Shown piece after piece: positions 33,143 to 43,946 of a DNA stretch of 49,074 bases. Source of the DNA: Cladosporium sp. IMV 00045 (taxonomy: Eukaryota; Ascomycota; Dothideomycetes; Cladosporiales; Cladosporiaceae). Within the stretch, counting starts at the first letter, position 1; each line of letters begins with the position of its first letter. Location: assembly GCA_001931905.2 (NCBI GenBank), contig MSJI02000774.1, forward strand, positions 1 through 49,074. Reading direction: 5' to 3'. Below the pieces are notes generated by a model. That model was not told the origin of the DNA, did no database searches, and saw only the letters and a list, made by a program, of their open reading frames with translations. Position numbers and translations under genes: made by a program.

Positions 33143-35307
33143 TTACAAGCCAGAATCGATCTGCTCGACCATGTTCTCTCCCGTCCACGCAGACCAATCA
33201 CGGCAAGTCTGCGCGACGGTTGAAGGCAGTTTGATCTTCCTGATCTCTTTGGGATATGACATTGCGTTCATGTACAAGCCACCAGACATGTGCCATGCGA
33301 CGTGGCAGTGGAAAGCTATTTAGAAACGTCAGCTGGAAGCTGGAAACAGAGACTGAGCTTTGGGACTTACGCCAAACGCCAGGGTTGTCGGCTTCGATTT
33401 GAATGACCATGTATGATGGAGTGCCGTCGGGTTGGGCGTTGTGCAAGATGTGCACGTCGCGGCGTTGGGGGTTTTGAGGATTGACAATATTGCCATCCCA
33501 TTCGCCGTAACCTTCGGCAAGGATGTGCATGTTGTGGCCGTGGTAGTGGAAGCTTTGATTGGTTAGTCTTGAATGCGACGATGATGCAGGATCAAAAGGG
33601 ACTTACGGGTGCAGGCCAGCAAATGCATGGTTGTACACGACCAATCGAATGCTTGAGTTTGAACCAAAGTTGATGACGTTGTACTCTGGCTTAAAGTCAT
33701 GAATGCGTCCGAGATTTGCCTCGAGCAGGATGGGGTCGTTGTAGTTAGCACGGAATGTGCTGTTGTTCATGAACCACAGCTTGTGCGTGCCGTTTGATTG
33801 GAAGGTGATATCGATCTGCTGGGTGACAGGAGGCTTGGGGTCTGGCGTGATTCGGAAGTAGGGAACAGCTGCTGTCAGGGGATCGTTGCTACAGCTGTTG
33901 ATAGCCGATTCTGGAACGGCAGACTTGGTCGTCGGTACGGCGGTGTTGTTGGCCTTCTCATAATAGATTGCTGCCACTGCTTCTGGGGAAATGCCGTCAA
34001 GTAGGTTGCAACCACCCTTGAACGCGCTCTTTCCAAGGTTGGATCGCATCCAAACAGCATCGGTGGGCTTGCCAGTAGCTTTGACGAGAATGTCTGTTCT
34101 CTGACCGATTCCAAGGGTGACTACCTCGACTTTGTAGGGAACGACAGGGACAAAGTCATTAGCAATGACAGTCATGGTGTGGTTGTCAATGCTAAACTTC
34201 TGCGTTCCCTCAGCACCAGAGTTGATCAAGCGGATGCGGTAGGTCTTGCCGGATTCGAATTGGAACTTAGCGACACCAGCATTGGGCGTGCAGCTGGTAT
34301 CGTTGCTCTGGCACGGGTAGTTCATCTTGCCGTTGATGAGGTTATTGTTGCTCGCAGGTGGAGGCTTTCCCTCGCTCTCAGGAGCCATGACATCCTTCAC
34401 GAGGTCAAAGTAGTCGGCGTGGTACCAATCAGCAAGAAGGACAGGACCGAGATCAACATCGTATTCAGCGTTGTCGTGCGGACCGTGAATGATCATGGCG
34501 CCAAAGAGGCCACCAGCAGCTTGAGCGCTGTAGTGAGAGTGGTACCAGCTTGTTCCGTAAAGATCGGCGCGGAACGTGTAAGTGAAAGATGAGCCCGGTG
34601 CGATAGGGCATTGCATCACAGAGGGGACACCGTCAAGCCATGGCGTTTCTTTCTGCAGAAGACCATGCCAGTGGATTGCGGTACCTTCTTCCATCGCGTT
34701 ATGTACTGTGACCGATATCCAATCACCCCAGTTGGCTTCAATGGTTGGACCAGGGAAGGCGCCGTTGACGACAATAGCGCTGCGGTTGACGCCGTCGGGT
34801 GAAATGATCTTCTTGCTGATAGTGAAGTCGTAAGAGCGGGTCATACCCGTGTGAGGCGGGTCTTTGTAGGGATCGGTGTTCGCGCAAGTCCTAGGACCCC
34901 ATGGCTTGCCTTGAGGCATAGGGGTGCCATCACCGCTGATCCAAGGGGGAAGTTTGCGGGCGCCGAAGGTACCGAGTTTTGATTCACCATTGGTATCGTG
35001 TTGTGATAGCTTTGGGTGAAGATTTGCTCCCCAAGGTAGCCAGGCTGACCCATGGCGGTATGAAGACGCACGTTGACCGCCATACGTCTCGAGTGGCGTC
35101 TCAATCAACGTTGCTGGGTAATGTTAGCGATGCCAGATGGTAAGAGCTCAGGTATTTTGTACCTTCCACATCGTTGACCGGGGTATTTGAGACCTCTTCT
35201 TGGCTGTTATAAGTGAAGGTATTAGCTGTAGAGTTGTCTTTCTCTACAGCAGGAAACGCAAATGCGGCAGCGAAGAGAACGGCTGCCGTAAAGAAACGGC
35301 CAGCCAT
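33143..35307 (-). CDS. Secreted laccase (multicopper oxidase, asco-laccase type)
   Basis: Four exons, 35307-35163, 35113-33607, 33552-33371 and 33315-33143, give 668 residues. The N-terminus is a signal peptide (MAGRFFTAAVLFAAAFAFP). The four copper-binding signatures are all present: HWHG (about residues 196-199), WYHSH (about 238-242), HPFHYHGH (550-557, built across intron 2) and HCHVAWHMSGGL (614 onward, in the last exon), with Leu at the axial type-1 copper position. The protein ends exactly in DSGL, the plug-type C-terminus known from mature ascomycete laccases. Several N-x-S/T sites suggest glycosylation. It should oxidise phenols or phenolic pigments with reduction of oxygen to water outside the cell. 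No polyketide or melanin gene is near to fix its substrate. Confidence 0.92.
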
Positions 35308-36249
35308 GGTGCCTTAGTATTGGAGGCTATGTAACGAAAGTATGGAATGATATGACAAACTTGTTAATAAGGAGGAAAGACAGGTACCGAGCTCTTCGGT
35401 ATACTGTCGAGTGGTGGTGTGAAGAGAAGAAAAGACCAACATCGTCGTGAAGAGAGCATCACCTTATACTTGGATACCCTCATCCTGTTGGGACCGTAAT
35501 GCCAACACTCGCGACCGCCGACTTCATTCCTATCCATAGGCACAGCCGACATACGAGATAGGATCTAGCAAGTCGTGATGACCACAACTCTGCTCGCGCT
35601 GCAGAAAAACCTAAGCGCGGCCAAAATTGGAATTGATTTTGCAGTCAGACATACGGCAGGATCGCTAAGCTCACAGACGGGCGATTTGATCAAACTAGGA
35701 TACCGGGCTGTGCAGTAGAAGAAACGCTGCACCTCGCTACTAAGCTCCACGCGGTTGACAAGTAGGAGCTGCGTATGATGAAACCGGTCGGTGGAATAGA
35801 CGCAGATCGTCAGCCCCAAGGGGCCCTATCCTTAGTATCATCCAATAGGTTTCTCTCGCCTTGTGTAGACCGAATTTTGGCTGGATTCCAAGCCAATACA
35901 GATCATGCCATAAGGCGGCCCGTCGGTGTCATGAGGGCTAAGGCTGCCAGGAACACGAGACGGCCCCCATAAGCACGATGCTTGGTGGCGGTCTGCAGGA
36001 GATGACGATTCGCATCTGCACTGCCTATCATGACTGCATAGGGATGCATATGGCGAAGTCGCGTCGTAGTAAGGCACAGGAGATATTCTCCGAAACGCAG
36101 GTGTTCGACATGGTGATGTTGTTGACAAGATGGTAGTACATGGTGCGCCAGGAACTAAGCATATTGATTAAAGTATGCAACGTCGTACACTTGTCTTCAG
36201 GGCGCGCCGGTAGGACGGTAGGACTGAACACATTATGCGACGAGGCTTG

Positions 36250-36740
36250 AATGAATGTGACCTTGTTACTTGTGCGCTGGAGATGTGGTGGTTGGAGTAG
36301 GAGGGGCGGAATGGACTCCTGTGATGAGTGTGGATATTTTTAGAAACCATGCAGCTGAAGCGCGGCACGCCTGGATCTGCACAGCGCCTACTGAGTTTGC
36401 ATCCATAGCCGCGACCTTAGCCTTACTTGAGCAGAAGATAGATATGGTGGATGAACACAAGCGAGCGAAACAAGACTACTGTCTCTTTGCTGTTTCTCTA
36501 TTGAAGAAATGTAAGATATCTTCGGAAAGCACTGGATACCAGCATCTTGGACCACATCGATGGCGTTTCTACACGCGGTGATCGCCGACAAGCATGGTGT
36601 GTAGACATCCAGAACCGGGTCTTCGGTGATTTTATCGGTATGTCATACGCACACCGCAAGCTGAAAGACCGACATACGATATCTGTATGGCACAAGCCTG
36701 CGGACTCGGCCAGAGCGAGCGCTCGATGCCTTCAAGGTGC
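36250..36740 (+). pseudogene. Possible gene fragment, weak eIF4E-like resemblance
   Basis: Two plus-strand frames, 36,270-36,480 (AEWTPVMSVDIFRNHAAEARH, then LLEQKIDMVDEHKRAKQD) and 36,560-36,730 (RQAWCVDIQNRVFGDFIGMS and KDRHTISVWHKPADS), read like coding sequence. The second recalls the end of eIF4E-type proteins, where a basic strand is followed by a K/R-I-S-V/L-W block. A GTAAG at about 36,510 and an acceptor could join them, but I could not build a full model. It may be a relic or chance. Confidence 0.2.
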
Positions 36741-36907
36741 GCTGCAACCTAGAGGGGAATTACGAGGCTCTGTTGTAACAGATCCCTCGTATCCATCCGT
36801 GCGGCTCCATGGGGCATTTTACGGCGGATCCTTCGATCGTACACGAGACCGACATCCTGAACTGATCGACCTTCCAGCGCTTATAGGCTAGGACGCTTTC
36901 TCTTTTC

Positions 36908-37255
36908 GACCAAAATATCTCACCGGCATGGATTAAGTCACGGTATTCCAAGGCCGAGGGTACCGGCCTCCCGTGTCATCGGAGAAATACTGTTCGAGTA
37001 GCAGCCATCTCGCCGGGATAGGTTAGGTCAAAGCACATCAAGGCCGATTATACTTGCATCCGTATCATCGGAGCAACAAGGCGTAGAAGCAGCCATATCG
37101 GCGGCATGGATCAAGACATAGTACTCTAAGGCCGATGAGGAACGCTGTTCGAAAAGCAGCTATCTCAGTGGCATTAGTAAAAGCATGGTTTACCAAGGCC
37201 GATTTTACTTGCACTCATGCTTCGGAGAAACCCGGGCAAGTGATTCCAAAATCTC
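36908..37255. repeat. Degenerate tandem repeat, about 67-90 bp units
   Basis: Four diverged units follow each other. Each has a tatctc(a/g)..gg.at core, then an aaggccga box (36,950; 37,040; 37,128; 37,195), then in most units an acttgca..c/tcc..cttcggag segment and a gcagc(c/t)at start of the next unit. Spacing between aaggccga boxes is about 90, 88 and 67 bp; the third unit has a deletion. The array runs straight into dispersed repeat copy 2. Confidence 0.7.
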
Positions 37256-37450
37256 AGCCCACTACCTAGGCCTACTCGTGCTACTAAGGCGGATGATAGT
37301 AGCTCAAGACAAAAGTATTCCATAAGAGATAGCGCTGAAGATTAAGGAGCTATTTCACGTTCTTGTCTCTGAACATATACCTCTAGAGTATAAGATAGTA
37401 GCTCGAGAGATGAGTGTTTTTCGGCAGATAGCTTCCACCAAGATGGCCAT
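37240..37450. repeat. Dispersed repeat, copy 2
   Basis: This is the second copy of the repeat at 16,740-16,990, in the same orientation, with shared blocks such as agtagctcaagacaa, gtattcca, agctatttcacg, tagctcgagaga and agatagctt. It abuts the tandem repeat on its left, whose unit start (tctcagcccacta) may overlap the repeat edge. Confidence 0.6.
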
Positions 37451-37812
37451 TTGGGAAGGCGCGTGACGGGCTTTAGGCGCAATCTCCACACGTCTTCAAC
37501 GTAGGATTCTCTAGACGGCTTCCCCGAGGCTGTCGTTCATGCGTTGGCAAGCAACCACACATCAAGCGCCACAAGCGAGCGTTCGCCGATCAAGTTGACG
37601 GGAGGACGATACGGCTGATGAGCATCACCGGTTCACTCATCTTCAGAGCGGAGGGTTCAATCACCATGCAAGTTTTGTTCCAACATCACAGTGGGCGCAA
37701 AACTCATTGGTTCAAAGGCATTGGATGTGTATAGTCATCTGACGACGCAGCCAAGGCCATGCCAACGCCCTCTTTATAGAAACCACCATCCCGCCAAAGC
37801 AAGAAGCGCTCT

Positions 37813-38535
37813 CTACCAAGGAATTGGCTTGTTCTCCCTCGTGACAAACATGCCAGTCTGCTCCGGCTTCAGGCCATCGATGATCGGCAGCATCATGCCA
37901 ATGGCATCTTCAGCATCAATCGCCCCATCTTCTCGGACATGCGTCATGCGACTCTCGACCTTGCCAGGGTGAATGATACCGAAAGTGACCCCGGGCACGT
38001 CTGCAGAGAAACTCTTGACCACGTAGTTCAACCCAGCCTTGCTTGCACCATAGGCGTACGAACCGCCCTTGTTGTTTGCGATGCTTCCCATGCCCGAGCC
38101 CATGACGACCACTTTTGGCCCGTTCTTGGAGGCTTTTAGATTCGGTAAGACGGCTCGGATGATCATGAAGGTGCCCAAGGTATTGACTGTGAGGGTCTGC
38201 TGGAAGATGTCCGCGTCGATGACATCCAGTGTCTCGGCTTTTGCAGGATCAGACTCCCGTTTTTGAATCTCAGGGTTCAGACCTCGGACTGCTGCGGAGT
38301 GAATGAAGAGGTCGACTGGGGTGTTGTTGAGTTTGGAGGACAGTTCGTCTAGAGATTCTTTGGATGCACTGTTCACCGTGTGAGTGGTGATGTTGGCAGC
38401 GGCTTGCTGAGGCCTGACATTGTCGGACCAGGAGACGTCGATTGCGTGAATAGTGTTGGCACTATCTTTGGCGTAGTGCTCGAGGAAAGTGTGGCCGATA
38501 CCAGACCCGGCTCCGGAGATGATAATGACAGGCAT
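37813..38535 (-). CDS. Short-chain dehydrogenase/reductase
   Basis: A single exon of 240 residues. The N-terminal Rossmann motif GAGSGIG (about residues 8-14) binds NAD(P). Asp at about 33 (AIDVS) after the second strand may favour NAD. The central strand motif is IHSAAV instead of NNAG. Ser147 or Ser151 (MGSGMGS), Tyr162 and Lys166 (YGASK) complete the catalytic set. The HPGKVESRM segment and the C-terminus close the fold. The length is near the classical SDR size. The substrate is unknown. An alternative start exists: ATG at 38,672, a 44-bp intron (38,636-38,593) and an in-frame join would add 31-32 residues. I prefer 38,535 because the Rossmann motif normally lies near the start. Confidence 0.88.
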   Translation of the reverse strand: MPVIIISGAGSGIGHTFLEHYAKDSANTIHAIDVSWSDNVRPQQAAANITTHTVNSASKESLDELSSKLNNTPVDLFIHSAAVRGLNPEIQKRESDPAKAETLDVIDADIFQQTLTVNTLGTFMIIRAVLPNLKASKNGPKVVVMGSGMGSIANNKGGSYAYGASKAGLNYVVKSFSADVPGVTFGIIHPGKVESRMTHVREDGAIDAEDAIGMMLPIIDGLKPEQTGMFVTRENKPIPW

Positions 38536-39067
38536 GGTGCGAGACCAAGTCGATTGAATTCTATCGTTGATGATGACCTGATCTGTGAGGTCCTACAGCT
38601 TAACGTACAAGGTCAGGACTGTGGTATTGGACTTACGCCTCTCTGAACAAAGAAGTGCGTCTCAACCTGCATGTATAGAAGTGATGAGCACGCCACGTCG
38701 TACGTCACATTTCGCTCATCATTGTCTGTGATGAATGCTCTCAGAAGGCTGTTGAGATGACAGGCTCTTATATTGGATTGCTTCATCGACCTACTGTCTA
38801 TGGTTGACATCCAAACGTGATAGATGTTTCGATTTACTGAGGAGTTCTTGGAGCCTTGAAGTATTCGTATGTCACTCTGAACCGTGCGCCTATTCAACCA
38901 AGCCGGAATGGCGTCCGTTATCGATAACGATGAGTGAGGTGCGCCTGGAGATCTGTGAGAACTGCTGAGATTACGTCGTCTGTCCTACATTATCGTGGTT
39001 TCTTCATTGATGATAAGACACCCACTGTGCATTTGTAAATTTAACATCGAGATTATCCTGAATTGAC
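38536..39067. promoter_or_regulatory. Divergent promoter region of SDR and PQ-loop genes
   Basis: About 530 bp separate the starts of two divergently transcribed genes, so both promoters should lie here. A possible 5' intron of the dehydrogenase (GTAAGT at 38,636 to TAG at 38,593, with a CTGAC branch point) lies inside. No clear TATA box is recognised. Confidence 0.5.
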
Positions 39068-39962
39068 ATGGACGTCCCAATCGCCGCAAATGTGCTTGGG
39101 ACCCTTGGAGCCGTCTTCTGGTCAATCCAGCTCATTCCGCAGATCGTCGTGAATTATCGACGACACAATGCCACAGGACTACAACCTTCAATGGTACAAG
39201 CCCAAGGCGACGAAATATCCAGAGCACGGCTGCTAACATAACTCGCAGATGATGCTCTGGGCCTGGGCTGGGGTTCCTCTAGGAGTCTACACGATAGTCG
39301 AGCAGTTCAACATTGCGCTACAAGTGCAACCGCAGATGCTCGCCTTCCTCAGCCTCGTGACCTGGATTCAATGTTACTACTACGAGCACAAGTGGAGCGT
39401 GATGAAAGCTCTAGCCGTGGTAGTGCCCATCGGGAGCCTCATGGCTGGTATCGAAGTCGGTCTCATTTTCGCGTTGAGACTCGGCAAGCAGAGAGGAACA
39501 GAATGGGCTGTGACTCTGATGGCTGTGTTGGCGGCTGTGTTCCTTGCTTTGGGGGTTTTGCGCCACTACTGGGACATCTACAAGTACCGGACTGTGCGAG
39601 GCATCTCGTTCTTGTTTGTTGGAATTGATGCCTTGGGAGACTTGACCTCGTTGATTTCCGTCATCTTCCAACCCTCGCTCGATGTGCTTGGGCTTGTCAT
39701 CTACGGTGTTGAGCTTGCGCTCTGGATTGGCGTCTTTGCTGCGGGAGGCTACTACAACTTCACTCCCTGGTTGCGGGCGAAAATGGCAGCAAGGAACGGG
39801 AAGGATGGCATCGCTGAAGAGCGGTCCGCTCAGGCGGCTGGGATCTCGCAGCATGATATGCCGTCGTCGACTTCGGTCTTTCGAACCCCTTCAGGATGCT
39901 CGAACGAGATGCGCTCACGGGCGAATGCTGTACGGATGGAGGCGCAGCCTGGAGGGCCATAG
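39068..39962 (+). CDS. PQ-loop repeat membrane protein
   Basis: Two exons, 39068-39193 and 39249-39962, give 279 residues. The first exon carries a PQ-loop: WSIQLIPQIVVNYRRH, with Pro24-Gln25, followed by ATGLQPSM. The intron cuts right after this. Further hydrophobic segments follow (about seven in all), and a second, degenerate loop reads YWDIYKYRTVRGIS without the Pro-Gln pair. The C-terminal 55 residues are hydrophilic and probably face the cytosol. Fungal PQ-loop proteins sit in vacuolar or other internal membranes, and some export cationic amino acids; the substrate here is unknown. The fragment without exon 1 would miss the diagnostic motif. Confidence 0.85.
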
Positions 39963-40364
39963 AGAATGGGTAGATCTACAATAACATTCGTCAACGATTA
40001 AGCCATAACGATGAAGACCGGCACATCTTCCATTCAGCAAACTATGTTGTAGGGACTACATGTGCTCATTCACCGCTCATATGTCTGGCGTTGCCAGAGC
40101 AATGACAGATCGTGAAGACGAACCCGTGGCAATGATACGAGCAGGAAATATTCACATCTAATGCTCTCTGCCAACCAACAATGACGTCCTTCGCAGCGCG
40201 TAGAGTCCTTCACATGACTATCCCGCCCGCAACCGCGCGCATGTGAAAACAACTCCTCAAAAGTTCCCCAAATTCTCAACCTCACTTGCTCCCACACACC
40301 CACAAATTCCCCGCCACAACCCACAAACATCCCCAAAACAGACCCACATCCAACCTCCAACACC
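39963..40364. other. Intergenic, promoter of next gene
   Basis: About 400 bp. The last 130 bp before the next start are rich in C and A (cacaacccacaaac, cccacatccaac), typical of a fungal 5' leader. No gene is seen. Confidence 0.45.
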
Positions 40365-41193
40365 ATGGACAACGAGCAAGACGGCCACCGCAGCGGCTAC
40401 AGTGAGCGCCTCCTCCACCCCTCTCTCACCCCAAAAGCACGCACGACTAACACGCACAGCGTCTCCAGACATCCCGGCCACGCCCGCCACGAGCAACCGC
40501 CTCAAGCGCTCCGCCAGCAACGAGACCGTCGCCACGACCGTCTCCATGGTCTCCTCCACCCCGTCCCTCAACTACCCGAACGCTCCGCGCAACACGCCCG
40601 CCACCATGTCCGTGGCCGGCGACGCGCTCGAGCGCGCCGGCGCCAGCGACCGCAGCTTCGCCAGCCTGGACACGCTCACCGAGCGCCTGGCGATCGCCAC
40701 TCCGCCGTCTTCGCCGCCGAACACGGCGTCTGCCTCCACCAACCGCGCCCGCCGCACCACTACCACCGTCAAACCGTCCCCCTCCACCGACACCGAAGAA
40801 GGTAAGCCGCACCAGCGCGCCCGCGCGCGCGAAGCCTCCGCGCAGCTCGGCAAACCCCGCCCCTCCCCCTCCCCCTTCGGCCCCAGCCCCTCGAGAGCCC
40901 CACTAAGCAAGCCTCCGGCAGACCGCGAGGCGACGCCGACGCGCTTGAGCGAAGTCCTCACCACCGGGACCGCAGCCGCCCGCGCTAACCACCCTCCAGT
41001 CTTCGAGTACAGCGCGTGGGCTCTGGTCGCGGAAGAAGACGTGATGCGCGCGCTGGCGCGCATGGCGATGCTGGCGCGCGACGAGCACGCCAAGGACCCG
41101 CGCTACTCGGTCGTGCAGCACTACACTTCCCGCCTGGCGAAGCTGATCGACGAGGCCGAGGTGCAGTTCGACTATGGCTATGTTAAGCAGTGA
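40365..41193 (+). CDS. Hypothetical disordered protein
   Basis: Two exons, 40365-40401 and 40460-41193, give 256 residues. The start at 40,365 (caccATGgac) has a good context, and the intron has a GTGAGC donor, a CTAAC branch point and a CAG acceptor. The first 180 residues are low-complexity, rich in Ser, Thr, Pro, Ala and Arg, and likely disordered. The last 65 residues (FEYSAWALVAEEDVMRALAR, then SVVQHYTSRLAKLIDEAEV) look helical and conserved. No family was recognised. The gene is very GC-rich with G/C third positions, which opens long shadow frames on the other strand. An unspliced frame beginning at 40,243 also exists, but it would start inside the leader. Confidence 0.65.
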
Positions 41194-42076
41194 AGGGGTT
41201 GGCTTTGGGATGGGTGGCGTGCGGCAAGGGGACTGTTCTCTCCGGTCAATCGTCAGCATCGACTCACAGGCGACAACACAAGTGCGCGAGAAAGGGGGAG
41301 TGAAGGTCTGCAACACGGGTTGGTTTTCAGTTTTCAGTTTTTGCTTTTCCTTTCTTTTTCTCTCCTCCATCAGGCAATCCCTGAGCATACGAAGGACGAC
41401 GATACCCCCATGATGAGATTAGCAAGGCGTTCGGAGGTACTTTAATTGAATCAGCCAGTCAGTCAATCAGTCGGTCAAAACAGGAACAAAGACTCACTTG
41501 TTCCATCACCTTGATTCTCAACCTCACTCGTGTCTCGCCTCCCTCTTCCACTCTGGCCTCCCTTCAGTCCCTTATCTTAGCTTGAAAGCTGACCTCCCTT
41601 CATGTGTCCCATCACGCTTCGCCTCGATTCGCCTCATTCGATATTGCGGAAAAGAAAGGAGAAAAAAGCAATGAGATGTTTCAGCTCTCAAGCTTTAGAT
41701 CAAATCGTGATTAATACAAGAGATAAAGCAGCGCAAGTGCCGCAGGGTATAGTACATACAGCACACGAGGCGCGAGAAGAGTTGTGAGTGGGAAACAGCC
41801 TTCGCCCAGCCAAACTTGAAGACATAAAGAAACGAAAAAAAAAAAAGAGAAAAAAAAAAGACGAATGGCAGAGATCCCTTCCCAAAAACAGCCGAACCTA
41901 GCCAGAACCAACAAAAAAGCCGTGATGATGTGATTTTCTTCTGTAAACAAAATGGAAATTTTGCGGAAATCCCAGAGAAAGAAATGAGAGAAATGTTGCC
42001 AATCTCCATACATCGATGAGCCGTGGTTCTGTTTGTGTACAAGAGACGCCGGAAGCGTTGCGTACCATGCTGCTGA
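41194..42076. other. Convergent 3' region, low complexity
   Basis: About 880 bp between two converging genes. It contains pyrimidine-rich tracts (around 41,340-41,370) and an A-rich, purine-only stretch around 41,830-41,862. No gene is visible; it should hold both transcript ends. Confidence 0.45.
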
Positions 42077-43479
42077 TTATTGCGCCATGGGCGGCGCTGC
42101 GGATGTTTGAGAGTTCATGCCGTTCATGGGGTTCATTTGCTGGTTCATTTGCGGGTTCATCTGAGGAGGGTTCATTTGAGGGTTGTTCATTTGGGGATTC
42201 ATCTGCGGAGCGACCATCTGGTTCGGTTGTTGGGTGGTGCGAGGGGATCCAGCGGCATTCTGCGCCATGCGGTTGTCGAGGCCTGGCCAGCCGGGGAAGA
42301 GCTCGCGCAGTTGTTCGTATTTTGGCTGGAGCTGGGGCATGTGCGCCGGAGGGCTCATGTGTGCGGGACCTGGAGGCGCTTTCTGCGCTTGGTGCACGTC
42401 GGCTCGGGGTGCGAGGTAGGCGAGGTTGGCTTGCACGCGACGAAGGCATTGGATGTATTCTTCCGCCGCCATGGATTCGTCCATGTTGAGGGCGCGCAGT
42501 TGCAGCTGGTGTTGTGGGTTCATGGCGCCGCCGCGGCCTTGGGCTTGCAGGCTGTTGATCTCTTGGAGTAGTTCGCCGTTTATTTCCAGCAGTAGCTCGA
42601 CCCGCTTTTGCTCACGTGCTTGCGTGCCTGGTGACTGGGGTGCATGCGGTGAGGCAGCGGTGCCGGCGCCAGCCTGCTGTGCAGCGGCGGGAGTCTGAGG
42701 CAGAGGTGGTGCCGCCATTGGGTACTTGGTCGGGGGTGTTTGCTGCTTGGCCTGCAGCGGTTGCGACTGTTGTTGCTGTTGGAAGTGGTGTTGGGGTTGC
42801 GCGTATGGCGAGTTAAGCTGCTGCGGCGACGCACTGTGCCTCAGGCCAGATGGCTGTTGCAAGGGCGGAGTAGGTGTAGCACTGGTTGATGTCACGTTCT
42901 GGGCGTATGGTGCCGAGGTGAACTGCTGGCCTGGTGCATGACGAGCGTCAGCATGAGGGAGGATGGAGAGGGCATTGCGGTGAGGTGCCGGAAAGACACG
43001 GCAGTGGAGGAGTGAAGTCACGGGAGATTGATAGAGATATGCGGTTAGGGAAGGGCAGGGCAGGGCAGGGTAATAAGTGGGAGAGGCGAGAGAGGTGAAG
43101 TCGGGGACAAGATGAACTCACCGGCAAAGGAGGCGGCGGGAGAGAAGTGGTTTGGCTGGTGCATAAGGCCATCTTGGAAGGGTGGAGGCGGCGGTCTGGG
43201 ATGGGAGTTCGCAAGAGCCTGACCGGGATAGGGTGCGGGCGCGAAAGCTTGCTGCTGGTGCGATGATGCAGCAGCGGAGGAGGAGGAGGATGGCTGGGGC
43301 GAGGAGGTCGCTTGGGGGAAGGCGGTTTGATGATAGTCGGCCGCGGCGAGTTGTTGGTGCTGCTGGTGCTGAGGCTGATGAGCGAGATGCTGCTGAGGAT
43401 GCTGCTGTTGCTGATGATGCTGATGCTGGTGCTGGGCGGCGAAAGGGCCAGGATGAAAAGGCGTTTCTAACTGGCTCAT
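42077..43479 (-). CDS. Glutamine-rich probable nuclear protein
   Basis: Two exons, 43479-43122 and 42930-42077, joined over a 191-bp intron that has a GTGAGT donor and a CTGAC branch point, give 403 residues. The N-terminal 120 residues are rich in Gln, His, Pro and Ser, with runs of Gln-His. The middle has a likely coiled coil (EQKRVELLLEINGELLQEI) and a conserved-looking helical block (EEYIQCLRRVQANLAYLAP). The C-terminus is a Met-Asn-Pro-Gln repeat (QMNP units at about residues 365-395). This build is seen in transcription cofactors and chromatin remodeller subunits, but I cannot name the family with certainty. It is divergent from the ABC-class ATPase gene. Confidence 0.75.
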
Positions 43480-43946
43480 GATTCTGGTGCCTTGGGCCGG
43501 CCTCTCTGGGTTATTATTCGCCCTATACAGGCCACGACGGACACGACAGGCTCACAGGCTGGGCTGCGGTGAGTGTGTGTGGCGTAATAATAAACGGACG
43601 GGTCGATGATTGGACGAGTCAGGGCAAACGGCGGTTCTGTAGCTCAGATTAGGGGTGCTCGGGGTGGTGCAGGCAGAGACTGACTACTACTCTCTCGCTC
43701 ACTACTCACTCACTGCTTGCGCCGTGGAAGGGGAGAGGAGTTTTCGCCTGCTGCCGGGAATCCAACTCGCGCTAGTCGTCGGGTGAGGCGTTAGGGCCTC
43801 CACTTAGATCCTCCGCTAGCCCTGCGCCCGTTCCACATGCTCGATCGTGTCAAACGACAGGCAAGAGAATCGTCGTGTCTTTCGTGCTGCAGCCAATCTA
43901 ATTAGATTGAGGGTACCGATAGACCGAAGTGATTCTACTCAACAGC
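43480..43946. promoter_or_regulatory. Divergent promoter region of Gln-rich and ATPase genes
   Basis: About 470 bp between the two divergent starts. It includes a CT-rich tract (ctctctcgctcactactcactcactg near 43,690) of the kind found in fungal promoters. No gene or clear TATA box is seen. Confidence 0.5.

Larger units (their letters stand above)
35308..37812. other. Gene-poor spacer with repeats
   Basis: About 2.5 kb between the divergent upstream side of the laccase and the 3' end of the dehydrogenase. It contains a possible gene fragment at 36,250-36,740, a degenerate tandem repeat at 36,908-37,255 and dispersed repeat copy 2 at 37,240-37,450. The first kilobase should hold the laccase promoter. 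No intact gene is seen. Confidence 0.5.

Noticed and set aside
40447..41093. Long antisense open frames over the hypothetical gene
   Set aside because: They are Ala/Gly/Arg/Val-rich shadows caused by G/C third positions; the plus-strand model has splice signals and a good start.
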